DNA from: Flectonema sp. DT1601 | Lineage: Eukaryota > Euglenozoa > Diplonemea > Diplonemida > Diplonemidae | Direction of reading: 5' to 3' | NCBI GenBank assembly: GCA_964019425.1 | Contig: OZ025825.1 | Span: forward strand, 186,001-250,000 | DNA length: 64,000 nucleotides | Part shown: piece by piece, positions 42,367 to 53,630 of the stretch | Layout of the letters: each line of letters opens with the position of its first letter | Position numbering within the stretch: the first letter of the stretch is position 1 | Position numbers and translations under genes: made by a program | The notes under the pieces: model-generated | The model's database searches: none | Told to the model about the DNA's origin: nothing | Seen by the model: only the letters and a program-made list of their open reading frames with translations

Positions 42367-43492
42367 ATTGATGGGTAGGGTACTGGTATAAAATAGAATT
42401 AAGAAAGCGAAAGAGTTGAAAGTTTTAAACCGTCAAGGTCCTTTGGGTCCGTTCTGTTTATCAGAGTGATTGGTTGTGCATGATTCACGAAACCCAATAA
42501 ACTGACAGGAGGGTACATGATAGAAAAGACATTCATACGTTTCCAGCACGCCGCCGGGCTTACACCACTTCAAGGGGTGTGCACCGTTACTCCCCTCACC
42601 GCTGTTTCCGTCAACTGATTAAAAAGAAAGAATTATGTTGGACATATCCAACTTATCTAAAGAAAGGGTTAACTCCCCCGAAGTATATTATTAACGACAG
42701 GTCTAACAAAACCAAACTCTTTGAGAATACATCACACGTTCTCATACAAGAAAGTAGATCGGGTGCAATGTAACCACACACGATAAGTAATCATCCACAT
42801 ACTGCCTTCAGAACTATCTAAAAAGTTCCCTGAAATTCTTCAGGGATTATGATCCAGAACCGTGTGAGTTGTTTAACAAGAATTGTCTCGCCTTTCCACT
42901 TCTGTAGTAAGTTACCAGTAAGTAGGGGGGGGGTTATCCACAATAGCATTATAGTATGTTTCAGTCAAAGGACTGCTCTCCACTATATTGGACACCCCAA
43001 TTAAAGGTATTCTACACAAAAAAATAAGGTTCGAAAATAAACAATAAATTCTCACTGACGTTTAAACCTGATATGGCAGTTTGGTATGGATTCACCCTTT
43101 TCTTCTTTTTATTGCTCAAGTTAAAATAGCACAAAACTTTTTTTTTTTTTTTTTTTTTCCTTTTCCCCCACTCCCTAAGATTAATTTTATAAAGTTAGTA
43201 AGGTTTTGTTTCCAGCTAATTTGGAACAGCGTGAGATGGGAGTCTTTGGAAAAGACAACAAAGCAGTTGTTGGTAACGAGAAGGGATACGGAAGCTCAGC
43301 AGTTAATCTTCATAAAACGTCCTGTGGCGTAACGACCAAGGTTTGCATGTGACCCAGGAAGACGAGCTAAAGAGAGCACATATGAGCTGCCGATATTCTC
43401 CCTTTCTATTTTTTTCCTTTTTCTTTTTTCTTTTTTTCTTTTTTTATTGATACTTATAATCTTGTCGATTAGCAAAAGAACTTTTTTCTTCT

Positions 43493-43652
43493 TTTCTTCT
43501 TCTTCTTCTTCTTTTTTTTTTTTTCTTCTTTTTTCTCAATCAGAAAAAAAAAAAAAAAAAAAAAAAAAAAACTTATTATAATAGAAAAGAACAATACAAA
43601 AAAACTAAAATATTTTGAAGGGGGAAAAACAAAAAAAAAAAAAAAAAAAAAA
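43493..43652. repeat. Simple-repeat cluster: (CTT)n, T-runs and A-runs
   Basis: A CTT repeat passes into T runs, then an A run of about 28 at 43543-43570 and another of about 20 near 43632-43652. It translates to poly-Phe or poly-Lys frames that are not genes. Confidence 0.8.
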
Positions 43653-43960
43653 ACAGATTTTCTCTTCATTCCAACCCTTAAGTAACTAAGTGCATATTTT
43701 CATAGCTTACATCGATAAAACTGATGGAGTCAGCACCTTGATCGGAGGACATGCTCAATTCACTTTCATAAACTAAGAAAACAGCAGCACAACAATTACA
43801 TTAGTGTTCAGGTCGGAAAAGATTGACTTGGAATCATGTACAGAAAACTAGTATCCCTCAAAAAGAAATAAATGTGTTTTAAAGCATCAAGTACTTGACT
43901 GAAAAAATATTTGCAGTCATTAATCATTTAAAAAGAAGTGTCAGAGGAGATACATTGATT

Positions 43961-44113
43961 CTTCATAAAGGGAAATTGGGGATAAACTGTTCGATTTTGT
44001 ACGTGAAAATACAAATGTATTGTATCATAAAAAAAACATAACGATAATTTTAACATTAGTTTTAGATACAAGTGACTAACTTTTATAATACTTCATAAAA
44101 GGGAAAATGGGGA
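43961..44113. repeat. Short interspersed element, short form, copy D
   Basis: A 108 bp element (43983-44090) lies between direct repeats CTTCATAAAGGGAAATTGGG and a near copy at 44091-44113, both G-rich at the end. The core keeps GTTCGATTTTGTA, the hairpin ATACAA/TTGTAT, TATC/GATA, and an outer TTGTA/TACAA pairing. In the outer pair both sides differ from copies A and B in a compensating way. Confidence 0.7.
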
Positions 44114-45528
44114 GGGGAGATGAACAATCTTATTTATTTATTTTTTTTGATTGGTTCACGAATTAAGCCACATCGGGTAAGAGTTTCTGATTTCAAAAAA
44201 AAAAAAAAAAAAACGTTTGGTGTCTAAGTAGCGGAGTAGTGCCGAATTCCAAAAAATAAAATATCAAAGAGATATCCCCCAGGTTCTGGGGATGGAATAA
44301 CAGACAACAAACTTCACAAACCATACTTTCCAATCAATACAATAAATCACTACCGGCTATCAGAGTTAGATAATTTCCCTAAGTGTTAAGGATATAAAGT
44401 TCATTACAATTCCTACTAAACTACTCACAGAGAGAATTAACTATTTTAACTCCAATTCAAAAGGAGGAAAAGACTCAAAATGTTTTTTTTTTTTTCTTTT
44501 CTTTTTTTTTCCCCATTTAAATATCTCTTTCCTAAAAAAGAAACAAACTAATAGCGTATAAAGTTGAATTGAATAACGCTCCGGATTTGTAAAAAAAAGC
44601 ATTCTTTTTTTTTTTCTCCTCAGCTTGATCTCCGACTCTCAAAACCGACAGTTTCATTATAACCGCCGTCGCTGATCAACTTCCCGTCTTCCGAATAGTG
44701 CACACACATCCTGTGGGAGTTACTATCCATGAAAACAAGACGAAGATCAGATTATTAAATATACTTATTCGGGGCACCTGAAACCACAACTAGAGGAACT
44801 ACAAAACTTGCTTTCTATTTTTCTTTCACAACCAGATAGGGAGAGTAAGTGCAGCACAAGTTAGGTGAGAGGCTGCACCACGACTGCAGGCGCCTCTTGG
44901 ACTGGAATCAGAAGTTTCTTTTTTTTTCTTTTCGCAAACTAGAGAACAACTGTACAAAAATCGTTTTGTTAAGGTTTTCCAATTATTCCACAAAAAAAGT
45001 AATGACAGGTGAAGACAACGAGTTAAATTTTATTTCGACACATCAGAGAGTACGAAGAACGTACTTCTCACACGAGGATAGGAGGGAAGCGGGGTAACAC
45101 ACCCCTTGCTATTATCACTGAACCACAAACTTATGACACTGGGCAATCATATCGACAAGCAATAATTCTATCGCAAGATGAATGATAAAAGTTAGCAGAG
45201 AGAGTTTCACACTTTCCACACCCAAACTCAAGTCAGCAGCTATCGCCTTGACTACATTTCTACGGGTTAAAAAGGGGATACCATATCAAATTATCTAAAA
45301 GAAATTGGGGAAAAAAAGAAGAAGAAAAGGGGGGAAAGGAACAGATATATAAACAGAAACAACCTGCCGTACCAACTGACGTAACGAAGCTAAAGAAGGG
45401 ATCTTGTCGATGACGACTTCTTAATGATATTAACAAAGTTAGAATAACAAAAAAAAAAAAAAAAAAAAAAAAAAAACCCCTTTTTAAAAATTGATTATCG
45501 AATACAAAAAGAACAGCAGGTGAACATT

Positions 45529-46834
45529 TTAAGGTTCCGTGTGGCCATTTCCATATTGCTTGCTCCAGTTATTTACCTGTGTTTTTTGTGATTATTTATT
45601 GAAAAAAAAAAAATTCAAAAAAAAAAAAAAAAAAATCATCATTACATACCAAAGTAAATAAGTTCCATGTACTCGAAACATCAGACTTTACATGAGGGCG
45701 AATCCATGATGGTAGATCATCCGTGCAAAAGTTCTTTTTTCCTGGCTCTAATTCAAGTAAGCAATATGACAATGAAGGATGGCTTGACAACTCACATAAA
45801 GAACTGGTCTCGGGATCAATCCAAACATATTTATGAAGTTCAAATGCAGGTAATCTCGGGTGAGCCAATTCCAACATATCAAAGAACTCACTTGAAGTGA
45901 TGATTCTCTCGTCCCAGCAATCAGGAGACTTTCGTCCCCAAAAGTAGTATTCACCGGAATTCTGAAGTCTTCTTCTGATTATTTCATATTGCTCTGAAGT
46001 ACTATTTTGTAATATGACTCCGATTGTTTGAATTCTTTCACACTTTGGTAGATCAGTTGAAGACCTCAACACCTCAGGATCTAATTCATACACTAGACTA
46101 TGATCACCTTGAGGAGTAAGACCAATACCAGTCGCACAAAGAGAGTCAATAACCCTTCTTACTTTGTCATTATAACCTGTTGAGTTGTCTATTTCGTGTC
46201 TGCAGCGGTGATTTCTCCAAACTGTTTGAATTTTTTTATCTAATGCCGCAGCCTCACTTGGTGTTTCATGACGATACACTGTATTAACGTAATGTTTTCT
46301 CGCACCAACAGCCGTCGTTACTAAATGAACAACTAAATCATAGCGATCGAGAAATGCATCTTCGTTCCACCCCATTTCAGCTAAGGTAGTATCCCATGAC
46401 TCTTCATCGAGGTAGGCTTTAGCATCTAAGACACCTCTGTCCATTACAATTACGGTTGGCTTTCCAGATGAGAGAGCAATTTGAAAAAATGTGTCTTCCA
46501 TTTGCATCTGTGAAAGCATTCGAGATGTTTCCCATGTTAGCTGATGTGCTTTGTGGGAGTCAACTGGAAAACCTGCTCCAGCATTGCTGAATAAAGTCGC
46601 GTTCTCTGGGACGGTAAATACTTGAAGTCCGTGGCTTCGTAGTCTGTCTGCTACTATACTTAAAGCTGTGGTCTTACCCCCACACGGTCCACCAGTAAGA
46701 ACTATTTTCCATATTGGTGTTTGTTGTTCTTCTGGTCCCCACTCGATCTGTTCCATTGATGGAGCCTTACGAAGGCTTCGCTTACCAACGCTCGACATGC
46801 TGAGACGCTTGTTAGTAGTTGTTGCATGTGCCAT
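45529..46834 (-). CDS. P-loop NTPase, TTD14/AAA_28-like
   Basis: Two exons, 46834-45650 and 45576-45529, give 410 residues. The second exon encodes only VNNWSKQYGNGHTEP after a 73 nt intron with a GTATGT donor. The Walker A motif is KIVLTGGPCGGKTTAL and the Walker B-like motif is PTVIVMDRGVLD. A C-terminal CYTH-like half follows (RIQTIGVILQNSTSEQYEIIRRRL; GRKSPDCWDERIIT). The order kinase-like AAA_28 domain then a phosphate-binding domain is that of the Drosophila TRPL translocation defect 14 family, which binds GTP and phosphoinositides. ATG is 12 nt after a possible acceptor TTTAATAAG. The role in this organism is unknown. Confidence 0.7.
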
Positions 46835-47105
46835 GGAGTGTTGTGACTTATTAAATAGAAAAAAAGAAATAGAACAATGAACGACATCACCAGTACTTAT
46901 TCTTTATTCTTTATTCTCATTTTTTTTTTTTTTTTTCATATTTCTGAACTTGAATTTAAGAGGAGAAAAAGAAAATTAAAAATTCAACAACAGCACCAGA
47001 ACAACAATTAATTTGATTATCTTCGATAGCAGAGGTTACCCACAACCTCAATAATGATAATGGTAAATACCAATCGTATATAACACATAAATAAAATACC
47101 ACAAC
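46835..47105. other. Short intergenic region
   Basis: About 270 bp with one T run near 46919-46936. It should hold the 3'UTR of the SET-domain gene and the leader of the TTD14-like gene. Confidence 0.55.
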
Positions 47106-48536
47106 TTATTTCCATCTAATGCTGTAAGGCTTACCTGTGAATACTCTTTCATATTTCTTGTATACTAAAGATGCTTCTTCCAATGCTTGTTGTGTGATGA
47201 TTGTTTCAGAAGTGAGTACGGCACCAAGTTGCCGTAGGGATGATGCGTTATTCGGTGAAGGACCAACTCGCTTCCAACCAGAAGTACCATCTGGAGTTAT
47301 GTTTAGAAGCTTTACAATAGTAGCAATGGATGATGCGAGACACTCGAGTCTTGTTTTTAATGCATTGCAGAATGCTGCAGCAGCAGACACTTCACTACGA
47401 GGTCCGATAGGCTTACCGACTGTCGCATTAAACCAGTTAACAGATTCACTTCCTAGAGAATACAGTAATCTCAAAGCACACAGTGACCCCTCGTCAAGTA
47501 ATATTGTTTCATTACGTAATCCAAATGAGAGTGAGTAATGTTCTAAGTCAGATTGAGGTCCACCAAAGTCACTTATACATTTTAGAATTGTTAACGTACG
47601 AGGAGCATCAACCGTTATAATCCCAGCAAACTGTTCAGGTATCGTAAGTTCGTTATCAGGGCTGGGTATGCAATCGTTCATTAAGATGCAAATGTCTTCT
47701 TTATTTTCAATAATACCAATTTGAACTTCCTGGTTTGGAGATAAAGCAACATCTAACCACCACGTTTCTAGGTTTCTTAAACCTTTTCCAATATCAGTTT
47801 TAATACTTTGAGGGATATTCATAAATCCATAATGAAAAAAGTACGCTTGAGGACCACCAGGTCCATATGAAATTGTTACTTCATTTCCTTTTAGAATATT
47901 ACAGTTTGAGTGTAAGATATATTTTGAACCATCTTTGATGAAAGATGGTGAGTCCTGAGAATGATTTAGCGAGTCTCCAACAGGAAGCATTACAGGCTCA
48001 CCATCAACATAGTACATTCTTGATATACAAACAGAGACAGCCCATTTATAAGAATCAAACGTTATGTTGTTAAGAATGCCTGAGAACATCCCCATGGCAG
48101 TGAGTGATTGAAACTCACTATATATATCTTGAACTGCCCAAGACAGTTTGTCAAATGCTGATGATGGTTCCATTATACTCAACGTTTCTTCATTAAAATA
48201 CAAAGGAATACTTGGAACGTCAGGCATACATGACAAATAGTCATAGAATCGTGATGACTTTCCCTTTACTTTTTGATAAGCCACATATAAGTGAATGGAA
48301 ATGATATTGTTTAGACTGGATTGTTGCAGGATTATTCCAACTTCAGGATCAGTGAAGACAATCTCAGGTCTAATAACCATACTGCATGGGATGGATAAAA
48401 GTACTTCTCCTTCTTCAACTTGTCCCTCAAGCGCTACTACTCCGACACCCCATCCATTGGGACTATCAGTCACGCTGAGGCTGTCGTGAATAAGACCACC
48501 TTCTGTTAGCAGCAATTGCTGTAGGTTTGCAGTCAT
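47106..48536 (-). CDS. SET-domain protein methyltransferase, SETD3/Rubisco-LSMT-like
   Basis: A single-exon protein of 476 residues. The SET core is split by an insert, as in this class: NGWGVGVVALEGQVEEGEVLLSIP at the start, then PVGDSLNHSQDSPSF (the NHS SAM-binding motif) and NEVTISYGPGGPQAYFFHYGF (the catalytic Tyr region GxxxxxYG). The C-terminal about 180 residues match the Rubisco-substrate-binding helical domain by position. Relatives methylate lysine (Rubisco, eEF1A, ribosomal proteins) or actin histidine (SETD3). The substrate here cannot be told. ATG directly follows a run of A. Confidence 0.85.
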   Translation of the reverse strand: MTANLQQLLLTEGGLIHDSLSVTDSPNGWGVGVVALEGQVEEGEVLLSIPCSMVIRPEIVFTDPEVGIILQQSSLNNIISIHLYVAYQKVKGKSSRFYDYLSCMPDVPSIPLYFNEETLSIMEPSSAFDKLSWAVQDIYSEFQSLTAMGMFSGILNNITFDSYKWAVSVCISRMYYVDGEPVMLPVGDSLNHSQDSPSFIKDGSKYILHSNCNILKGNEVTISYGPGGPQAYFFHYGFMNIPQSIKTDIGKGLRNLETWWLDVALSPNQEVQIGIIENKEDICILMNDCIPSPDNELTIPEQFAGIITVDAPRTLTILKCISDFGGPQSDLEHYSLSFGLRNETILLDEGSLCALRLLYSLGSESVNWFNATVGKPIGPRSEVSAAAAFCNALKTRLECLASSIATIVKLLNITPDGTSGWKRVGPSPNNASSLRQLGAVLTSETIITQQALEEASLVYKKYERVFTGKPYSIRWK

Positions 48537-48729
48537 TTTTTTTTTTTTTTTTTACTCTTGATATCCCGCAGTAGAAATACGGTTCTCTGAATAAATAAAA
48601 TATGCGTCACAATTTGTTTTCTTAATTACTAATACAAAAAAAAAAAAAGTAAAACAAATAAGCTCTTTTCTATTCATCTAATACTATATTCTGTTGTAGC
48701 TGTAGCTACTGAGGGAAGACTGAACTAAT

Positions 48730-50187
48730 TTAATTGGCAGCTGCAGCATCTTCCTGCTCAGGTTCATTTTGAAACTTTTCGTCGTCGTCGTCGTCTTCGT
48801 TGTTTTCTTCTTTCCGTTCGCTTGCCCAGAACACTTTCGATTCCTCGACCTTTCTGTATTCGTCGAGCATTTTTTGATTAAAACGATCCCACAATTCAGG
48901 TTCTGGTTCCGGTGTCAACGTCTCTCCCCATTTTAGAAATACAACAAGTTCGCTAATGAACATGTGAAGGACTTGTGAAAACGATCGAAATAACTCCCCC
49001 TGATTAGCCTCAACCTGAGTTGCTTGACCAATTATATTAGTAAGTTGAGGACATGAGATTTCAACGTAGTAAAAAGGAGGTTTTCCAGATGTGTATACTC
49101 GTGAAATCTGAATCTCAAGCAATCCTTTTGTATAGATACCAACATGGGCCTCACCGTGGAGAATCTTTTCTCGGTAGCACGATACTCGCATCGAATTCTG
49201 TAGAGGCATCCAAAGTTTATTATCAATCAGTTTTGTCTCATTGGCAAAAGCCTGAACCTTTTCAACGGATTTTCTTGATTCTGCTCCGAAAATGCGAACT
49301 CTAAACCCTGAAACTCCTTCGCTGAACGACGAGGTGTCAATTGTCCTTCCTCCTCTTTTTGTAGCAGATACCAGTCCTAATTCACAGTTCTCTGAAGATA
49401 CTCTTTGTAAAGTTAAATCGTATGAGGATTTGTCGATATTTGTTCCTTTTAACTGATGAATTGTTGGGTGTTGCTCTTCTGATTTCGTAAACCCAGTTAA
49501 GTCAGGTAGTTTGTCTTCTTCAATAATCTCATTAACAAAACTGTATTTAATATCATTATTTTTTAACGATTCCAAAACATCGAGTACAGCGAGTGAGACA
49601 TGTGGTGATAAATAGTCGCTGCGCATGCTGTTCAGGAAAAGGTGTCGACCCAATACAATATTAAATGATGACTCGTTCACACGATCAGATTCTTTTTCTG
49701 ATAAATCTTTAACAAAGAATGATGAATATGCCAACTTACATATTTCTCGGTATATTATCGCGTGATATTCAGAGAGCACGAATCGAATCTCTCTCGTGCA
49801 GCACTTGTTAGGATTTACATATTGCTTTTGAATGTACTGTTTGGCTTTACGTTCAAGGACATCCTTCTTTTCTACGGGTATTGTTAATTTGTAAGATCCT
49901 TTGGTTCCTGATATCGCGGTTAGTCTCCGTTCGCCAACAGCCTTTTCTTCTTGACCTGAGGCGCTGTAGTATAGTTGCAATGGTTTTTGTTGGTCGTCGT
50001 TTCTCATCAACTGTAATTTCCCTCCTTTTAAACCTTTCTTCCCCTTTTTACCTCCTTTGCTGTGACCCTTTCTCTCAGGTCGTTCTTTAGTAGCTGATTC
50101 TGCTGCTGCTGCAGCTTCTGATTTCGGTTGGTCAGACGCTCCCGCGTAATTAACATTTCGGGGATCCCGTACTGCCGATGCGGACAT
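48730..50187 (-). CDS. Orphan protein with basic N-terminus and acidic C-terminus
   Basis: A single-exon protein of 485 residues that I do not recognise. Residues about 35-60 are Lys/Gly-rich (KGHSKGGKKGKKGLKGGK), typical of RNA-binding or nucleolar tails. The central 350 residues are mixed alpha/beta, with a conserved-looking block YIQKQYVNPNKCCTREIRFVLSEYHAIIYREI and another IYTKGLLEIQISRVYTSG. The last 30 residues are acidic (NNEDDDDDEKF). There is no signal peptide or membrane helix. The overall character suits a cytosolic or nuclear RNA- or ribosome-associated protein, but that is inference from composition only. Confidence 0.75.
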   Translation of the reverse strand: MSASAVRDPRNVNYAGASDQPKSEAAAAAESATKERPERKGHSKGGKKGKKGLKGGKLQLMRNDDQQKPLQLYYSASGQEEKAVGERRLTAISGTKGSYKLTIPVEKKDVLERKAKQYIQKQYVNPNKCCTREIRFVLSEYHAIIYREICKLAYSSFFVKDLSEKESDRVNESSFNIVLGRHLFLNSMRSDYLSPHVSLAVLDVLESLKNNDIKYSFVNEIIEEDKLPDLTGFTKSEEQHPTIHQLKGTNIDKSSYDLTLQRVSSENCELGLVSATKRGGRTIDTSSFSEGVSGFRVRIFGAESRKSVEKVQAFANETKLIDNKLWMPLQNSMRVSCYREKILHGEAHVGIYTKGLLEIQISRVYTSGKPPFYYVEISCPQLTNIIGQATQVEANQGELFRSFSQVLHMFISELVVFLKWGETLTPEPEPELWDRFNQKMLDEYRKVEESKVFWASERKEENNEDDDDDEKFQNEPEQEDAAAAN

Positions 50188-50549
50188 TTTTTTATAAACA
50201 CTCGTGAATTGCTGTGGTTGACTTTATAGAAATAACAACAATAATAATATATCGTATTTATAAACTAGTTAGCACAGAGTATATGAAATAAGTCTGCTAT
50301 TTAATGAAGCATCAGGCAAGTTACTAAGAATCATTTGTGGTGATTGCTTGCGCTTAGGCTGAAACAAAAATACGGTTTACTACTTCGTACTAACAACAAA
50401 ACTTATTTTCCAAAAAAAAAAAAGGGCAAAATGCAAGAGCAGGGGTGTGTGTTTATTTTTTTTTTTCTTTTTTTTTTTTTTTCCATTGTATCCTAAAATA
50501 TTTGTTTTTTTTTTTGCAAATCATTTCATATATTGCCATTCAGGCGTTT

Positions 50550-50588
<39 letters not shown>

Positions 50589-50844
50589 ACTAATTTTTAC
50601 TTCTTTTTGTAAATATTTAAGGAGATCTAGCAAGGGGGAAAGGTGCTTGCCAGAAAGACGGACTGTTGGCCAATCATTTTCACAGATCTCCTGTTGCACT
50701 AAATCTCAAGTGCAAAAGTTACGAAAGTACCACAGCGATATCAACACAACTTGATCGGTCGATAATAAAAAAGAAAGGGGGGCTTTTCTTTTTTTATTGT
50801 ACATTCTCGATTTAAAAGGTGGCGATCATTATCTTGTTGGTTAT

Positions 50845-50877
<33 letters not shown>

Positions 50878-51287
50878 CCCCCCCCAAAACGGAAGGTCTC
50901 CTTGACCGAGGAAATTCATATCGTTAACCTGTTTTATTCTTTCAGGAACTACACTTCCAGCCTTAAAAGATTGACGTCAAGGAAAATGTTAAACGATGGC
51001 ACAGAACAGAGCTCAAAAATAAAAAAAATTTAAAAAAAAAAATCGAAATACCATGCCAAGGTAGTGCACATCAAGGATAATTTACCCGCTGTGGGATAGT
51101 AAGCTAGGGTTGGTGTTTGTACATCGAAACAAATGTTTATATCCTAATGAAAACCTGCACGATTACCTCAGATTAACGTACTTAATATGTCAAGAAACAA
51201 TTAGACGGAGAGAGAGCCCTACATCGTTTTTTTTTTTTTTTTTTTTTTTTTTTCCTTCCATCATTCCTTTTTTTTATAAAAAAAAAA

Positions 51288-51319
<32 letters not shown>

Positions 51320-51798
51320 CTATGAAAAATTCAAGGGATATAAAGAGAGAGAATAAACAGAAGCTTCGACTAAAAAATGCCTGCAAACAAAGCACGTTGG
51401 CAATTTCTTGAACAACAGATATTTCATTTCTGCAATTAAGCTGCACTGAAAGCGTTGGTACACTATATCCTTTAGCATGATGTCGGATCTGGTCTTTTCG
51501 ACAATGCACAACACCGTACACTCAACAAGCGGATTCAAAACTAGGCAAATTAAAAAAAATGGGGAGAAAAAAAGAAGGGGAAGACACGGGAAAGGTAGTT
51601 GTCAAGGGAGGAAAAAAATAAAAAAATAATTCAAGAAAGAAACGGAAAATAAAAATCCACAGACACTCGAGGACCATGAGACCAAAGTACACAGGAGAGG
51701 ATCGGGGCTCGGTGGGTCACTAGATAACCAGTGTCCAGTTTATCTCAAACTCGAAGACTGCATCCGAACCCCATATTACAATATTACACAGTATTACT
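50188..51798. other. Intergenic region rich in homopolymers
   Basis: About 1.6 kb between the orphan gene and NAMPT copy 1. It has T runs at about 50551-50585, 50852-50877 and 51227-51253, an A run at 51293-51319 and a C run at 50878-50885. No coding frame is believable. The part nearest 51800 is the 3'UTR of NAMPT copy 1. Confidence 0.6.
51227..51319. repeat. T-run followed by A-run
   Basis: About 27 T, a short spacer, TTTTTTTTATAAAAAAAAAA, and about 27 A. It is almost a perfect inverted repeat and could extrude or fold as a long A-U hairpin in RNA. Confidence 0.6.
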
Positions 51799-53382
51799 TT
51801 ACAGTCCTTCAGCAGCTCTAGCACGGATCTCATCGAAGGTCCAGAATTTAGTAATTTCACCATTTCTGTACACTTCAACGAGCTGGTCATCCTTGTCTTC
51901 CTCAGTGAGCTGCTGTCTGGTTTCCCAACCATTTTCTGTCTTCACGAGTGACATTCTTCCCTTCTTTGAAACCTGTCGTTGTGTTGTTTTGTGTGTTTCA
52001 ACGAGAAACAAATGAAATGACAAACAGAAGAACTTAAATTACATACCTTACCCGGGTCAGTGATTGGCTGTTTGTAAACGTCGATATCTTTTCCACCGAC
52101 CTTTGCGTATGAACACTTGAAAGCGCATTTCTGCGTGTCTCTGTGAAGCTTCTGAAGCAGACCTCCTCCGGAACCGAATCCGATGTTGTCACCTGACCAA
52201 CCCTTCTCCTTGACGGTGTTGGTGATAACCTGAAGGGACTCGTAGTCAATTCCATCTCCCCAGATGATACGAACGTGAGGATCCAAAACTTTGTATCCCT
52301 TCTCGTTCGTGGTGGTTCCGAACTGCTCACCGAGGATCTCGAGGATCTGGATCGTCGTCTCACATGGATCACCAGAGTCAGGACGGATTACAAGAGTTCC
52401 TTCTCTCTGTAGAATCTTATCCTTCAACTTCTCTCCCCAGAGTGTTTTGCAAGCAGCAAAGATGTCGTAGCTGTCGGACACACACGCAACCAATCCCTCA
52501 GAGTACTGTGTTAACATGTTCTCCATCGCATCCACTTCATTTTCTCTTCCCCACGCGGTGATGGTGCTGTGCTCAGATGCCGGGATCGAGTATCCCGGGC
52601 AGAGTCCCTTTGCTCCGTTGATCTCGGCCTTGTAACACTTCTTCGCCAACATCATTCCAGCCACTGTGTCGGTTCCTAAGAAGTTGATGAGATGCGCACA
52701 TCCTCCTATCGCTGCCGTCTCACATGACGACACACCACGGAATCCGAAGTCGTGCAACTTGAACTTTATTCCCTCTGGGTCACCAGTCTCTCTCAAGTTG
52801 TCCAGAATCACCTTCTTGCACGCCCGACTGTGTGTCGCAACAGTCATAGGGTACCAGACCTGAACGAGCAGGGTCTCGATGTAGTTCGTCAACCAATAAC
52901 ACTTCTCATCAGTGTTCTCGATAGTCATCAAACAGTTCTTAACATCAACAACAGTTCCTTCAGGGACTGCTTTAATTACAATCGGAAGCTTTCCACCGTG
53001 TTTCTCGATAATGTACTCCCATCCTGCTCGGTTGAACGTCGCAGTGTTTCCGGCAAAGTGCGCTGCGCATAGCTCTTCGGCTTCGTCGATCTTCTCCTTC
53101 GTGACCTGGACTCCTGTCAAGTGCTTCATCATCATGTACTGAAGACCAAAGAACACTGTTGATGGATACTTTCCTCCTCTGCTCTCGAAGTATGAGTACA
53201 CTGTCGTTGTATCAGCCGGGTATTGTTTGTAGTGAGTTATCTGTTGGGGTTTTTTTAGTTACGAAGACTACCGAACTGAATTCACCAACCAATGGAGTTC
53301 ACGACAAGAGAAAACAAAACTAAAAACACACCTTGTAACTATCGGTAAGTAGTATGAAGTTTCCATCACAAGTGAGATCCAT
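51799..53382 (-). CDS. NAMPT: Nicotinamide phosphoribosyltransferase, copy 1
   Basis: Three exons (53382-53332, 53240-52047 and 51972-51799) encode 472 residues. NAMPT makes nicotinamide mononucleotide from nicotinamide and PRPP, the rate-limiting step of NAD salvage, as a cytosolic dimer. Key residues are visible: Tyr of TDSYKITHYKQYP, Asp of HDFGFRGVSSCETA, His of IPASEHSTI, VSDSYD, and Arg/Asp of LVIRPDSGDP. ATG (MDLTCDGNFILLTDSYK) lies 10 nt after the acceptor ATGTTAACAG. Both introns are under 95 nt. Codon use is visibly richer in G and C than in neighbouring genes, which could mean high expression or a different origin. From ATG to stop it is almost base-for-base identical to copy 2. 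Confidence 0.95.
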
Positions 53383-53468
53383 TTTGTTATCACTGTTAAC
53401 ATTATAATATTATTATTAAAAAAGGATAAAATAAACACAATAAGTCTTTATTTGCCAATTGTCTCTAA

Positions 53469-53482
53469 CCCTTACACCACCG
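53469..53482 (+). repeat. piggyBac left terminal inverted repeat
   Basis: CCCTTACACCACCG matches the complement of 55395-55408 perfectly over 14 bases. Confidence 0.85.
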
Positions 53483-53630
53483 GAGCTGATATATCAGTCT
53501 GAAAAAAAAAATCTTTTTGCTAAGTGAAAATTTTGCATTTCTGAGTACAACGATTTCACGGGAGAGGTACTATTGCGATGTCTTTTATGTTCCTTACGTG
53601 TTGCGCCGCAATAGTTTTTATTAAATCCAT

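Larger units (their letters stand above)
42367..45528. other. 3.2 kb gene-poor region
   Basis: From 42367 to about 43080 the sequence is mixed and free of homopolymers, with a short GC-richer patch at 42545-42605 (ACACC/GGTGT hairpin), but has no long frame. From 43130 to 43660 it is dominated by T and A runs and a (CTT)n stretch. A short interspersed repeat lies at 43961-44113. From 44500 to 45528 there are more T runs and no recognised gene. The region separates the OS-9-like start from the TTD14-like stop. Confidence 0.55.

Noticed and set aside
42571-42675. CTTACACCAC and AGGGTTAAC in inverted orientation 90 bp apart, like piggyBac ends
   Set aside because: Only 9-10 bases match on each side, they do not begin at TTAACCC together, and nothing between them resembles the element; probably chance.
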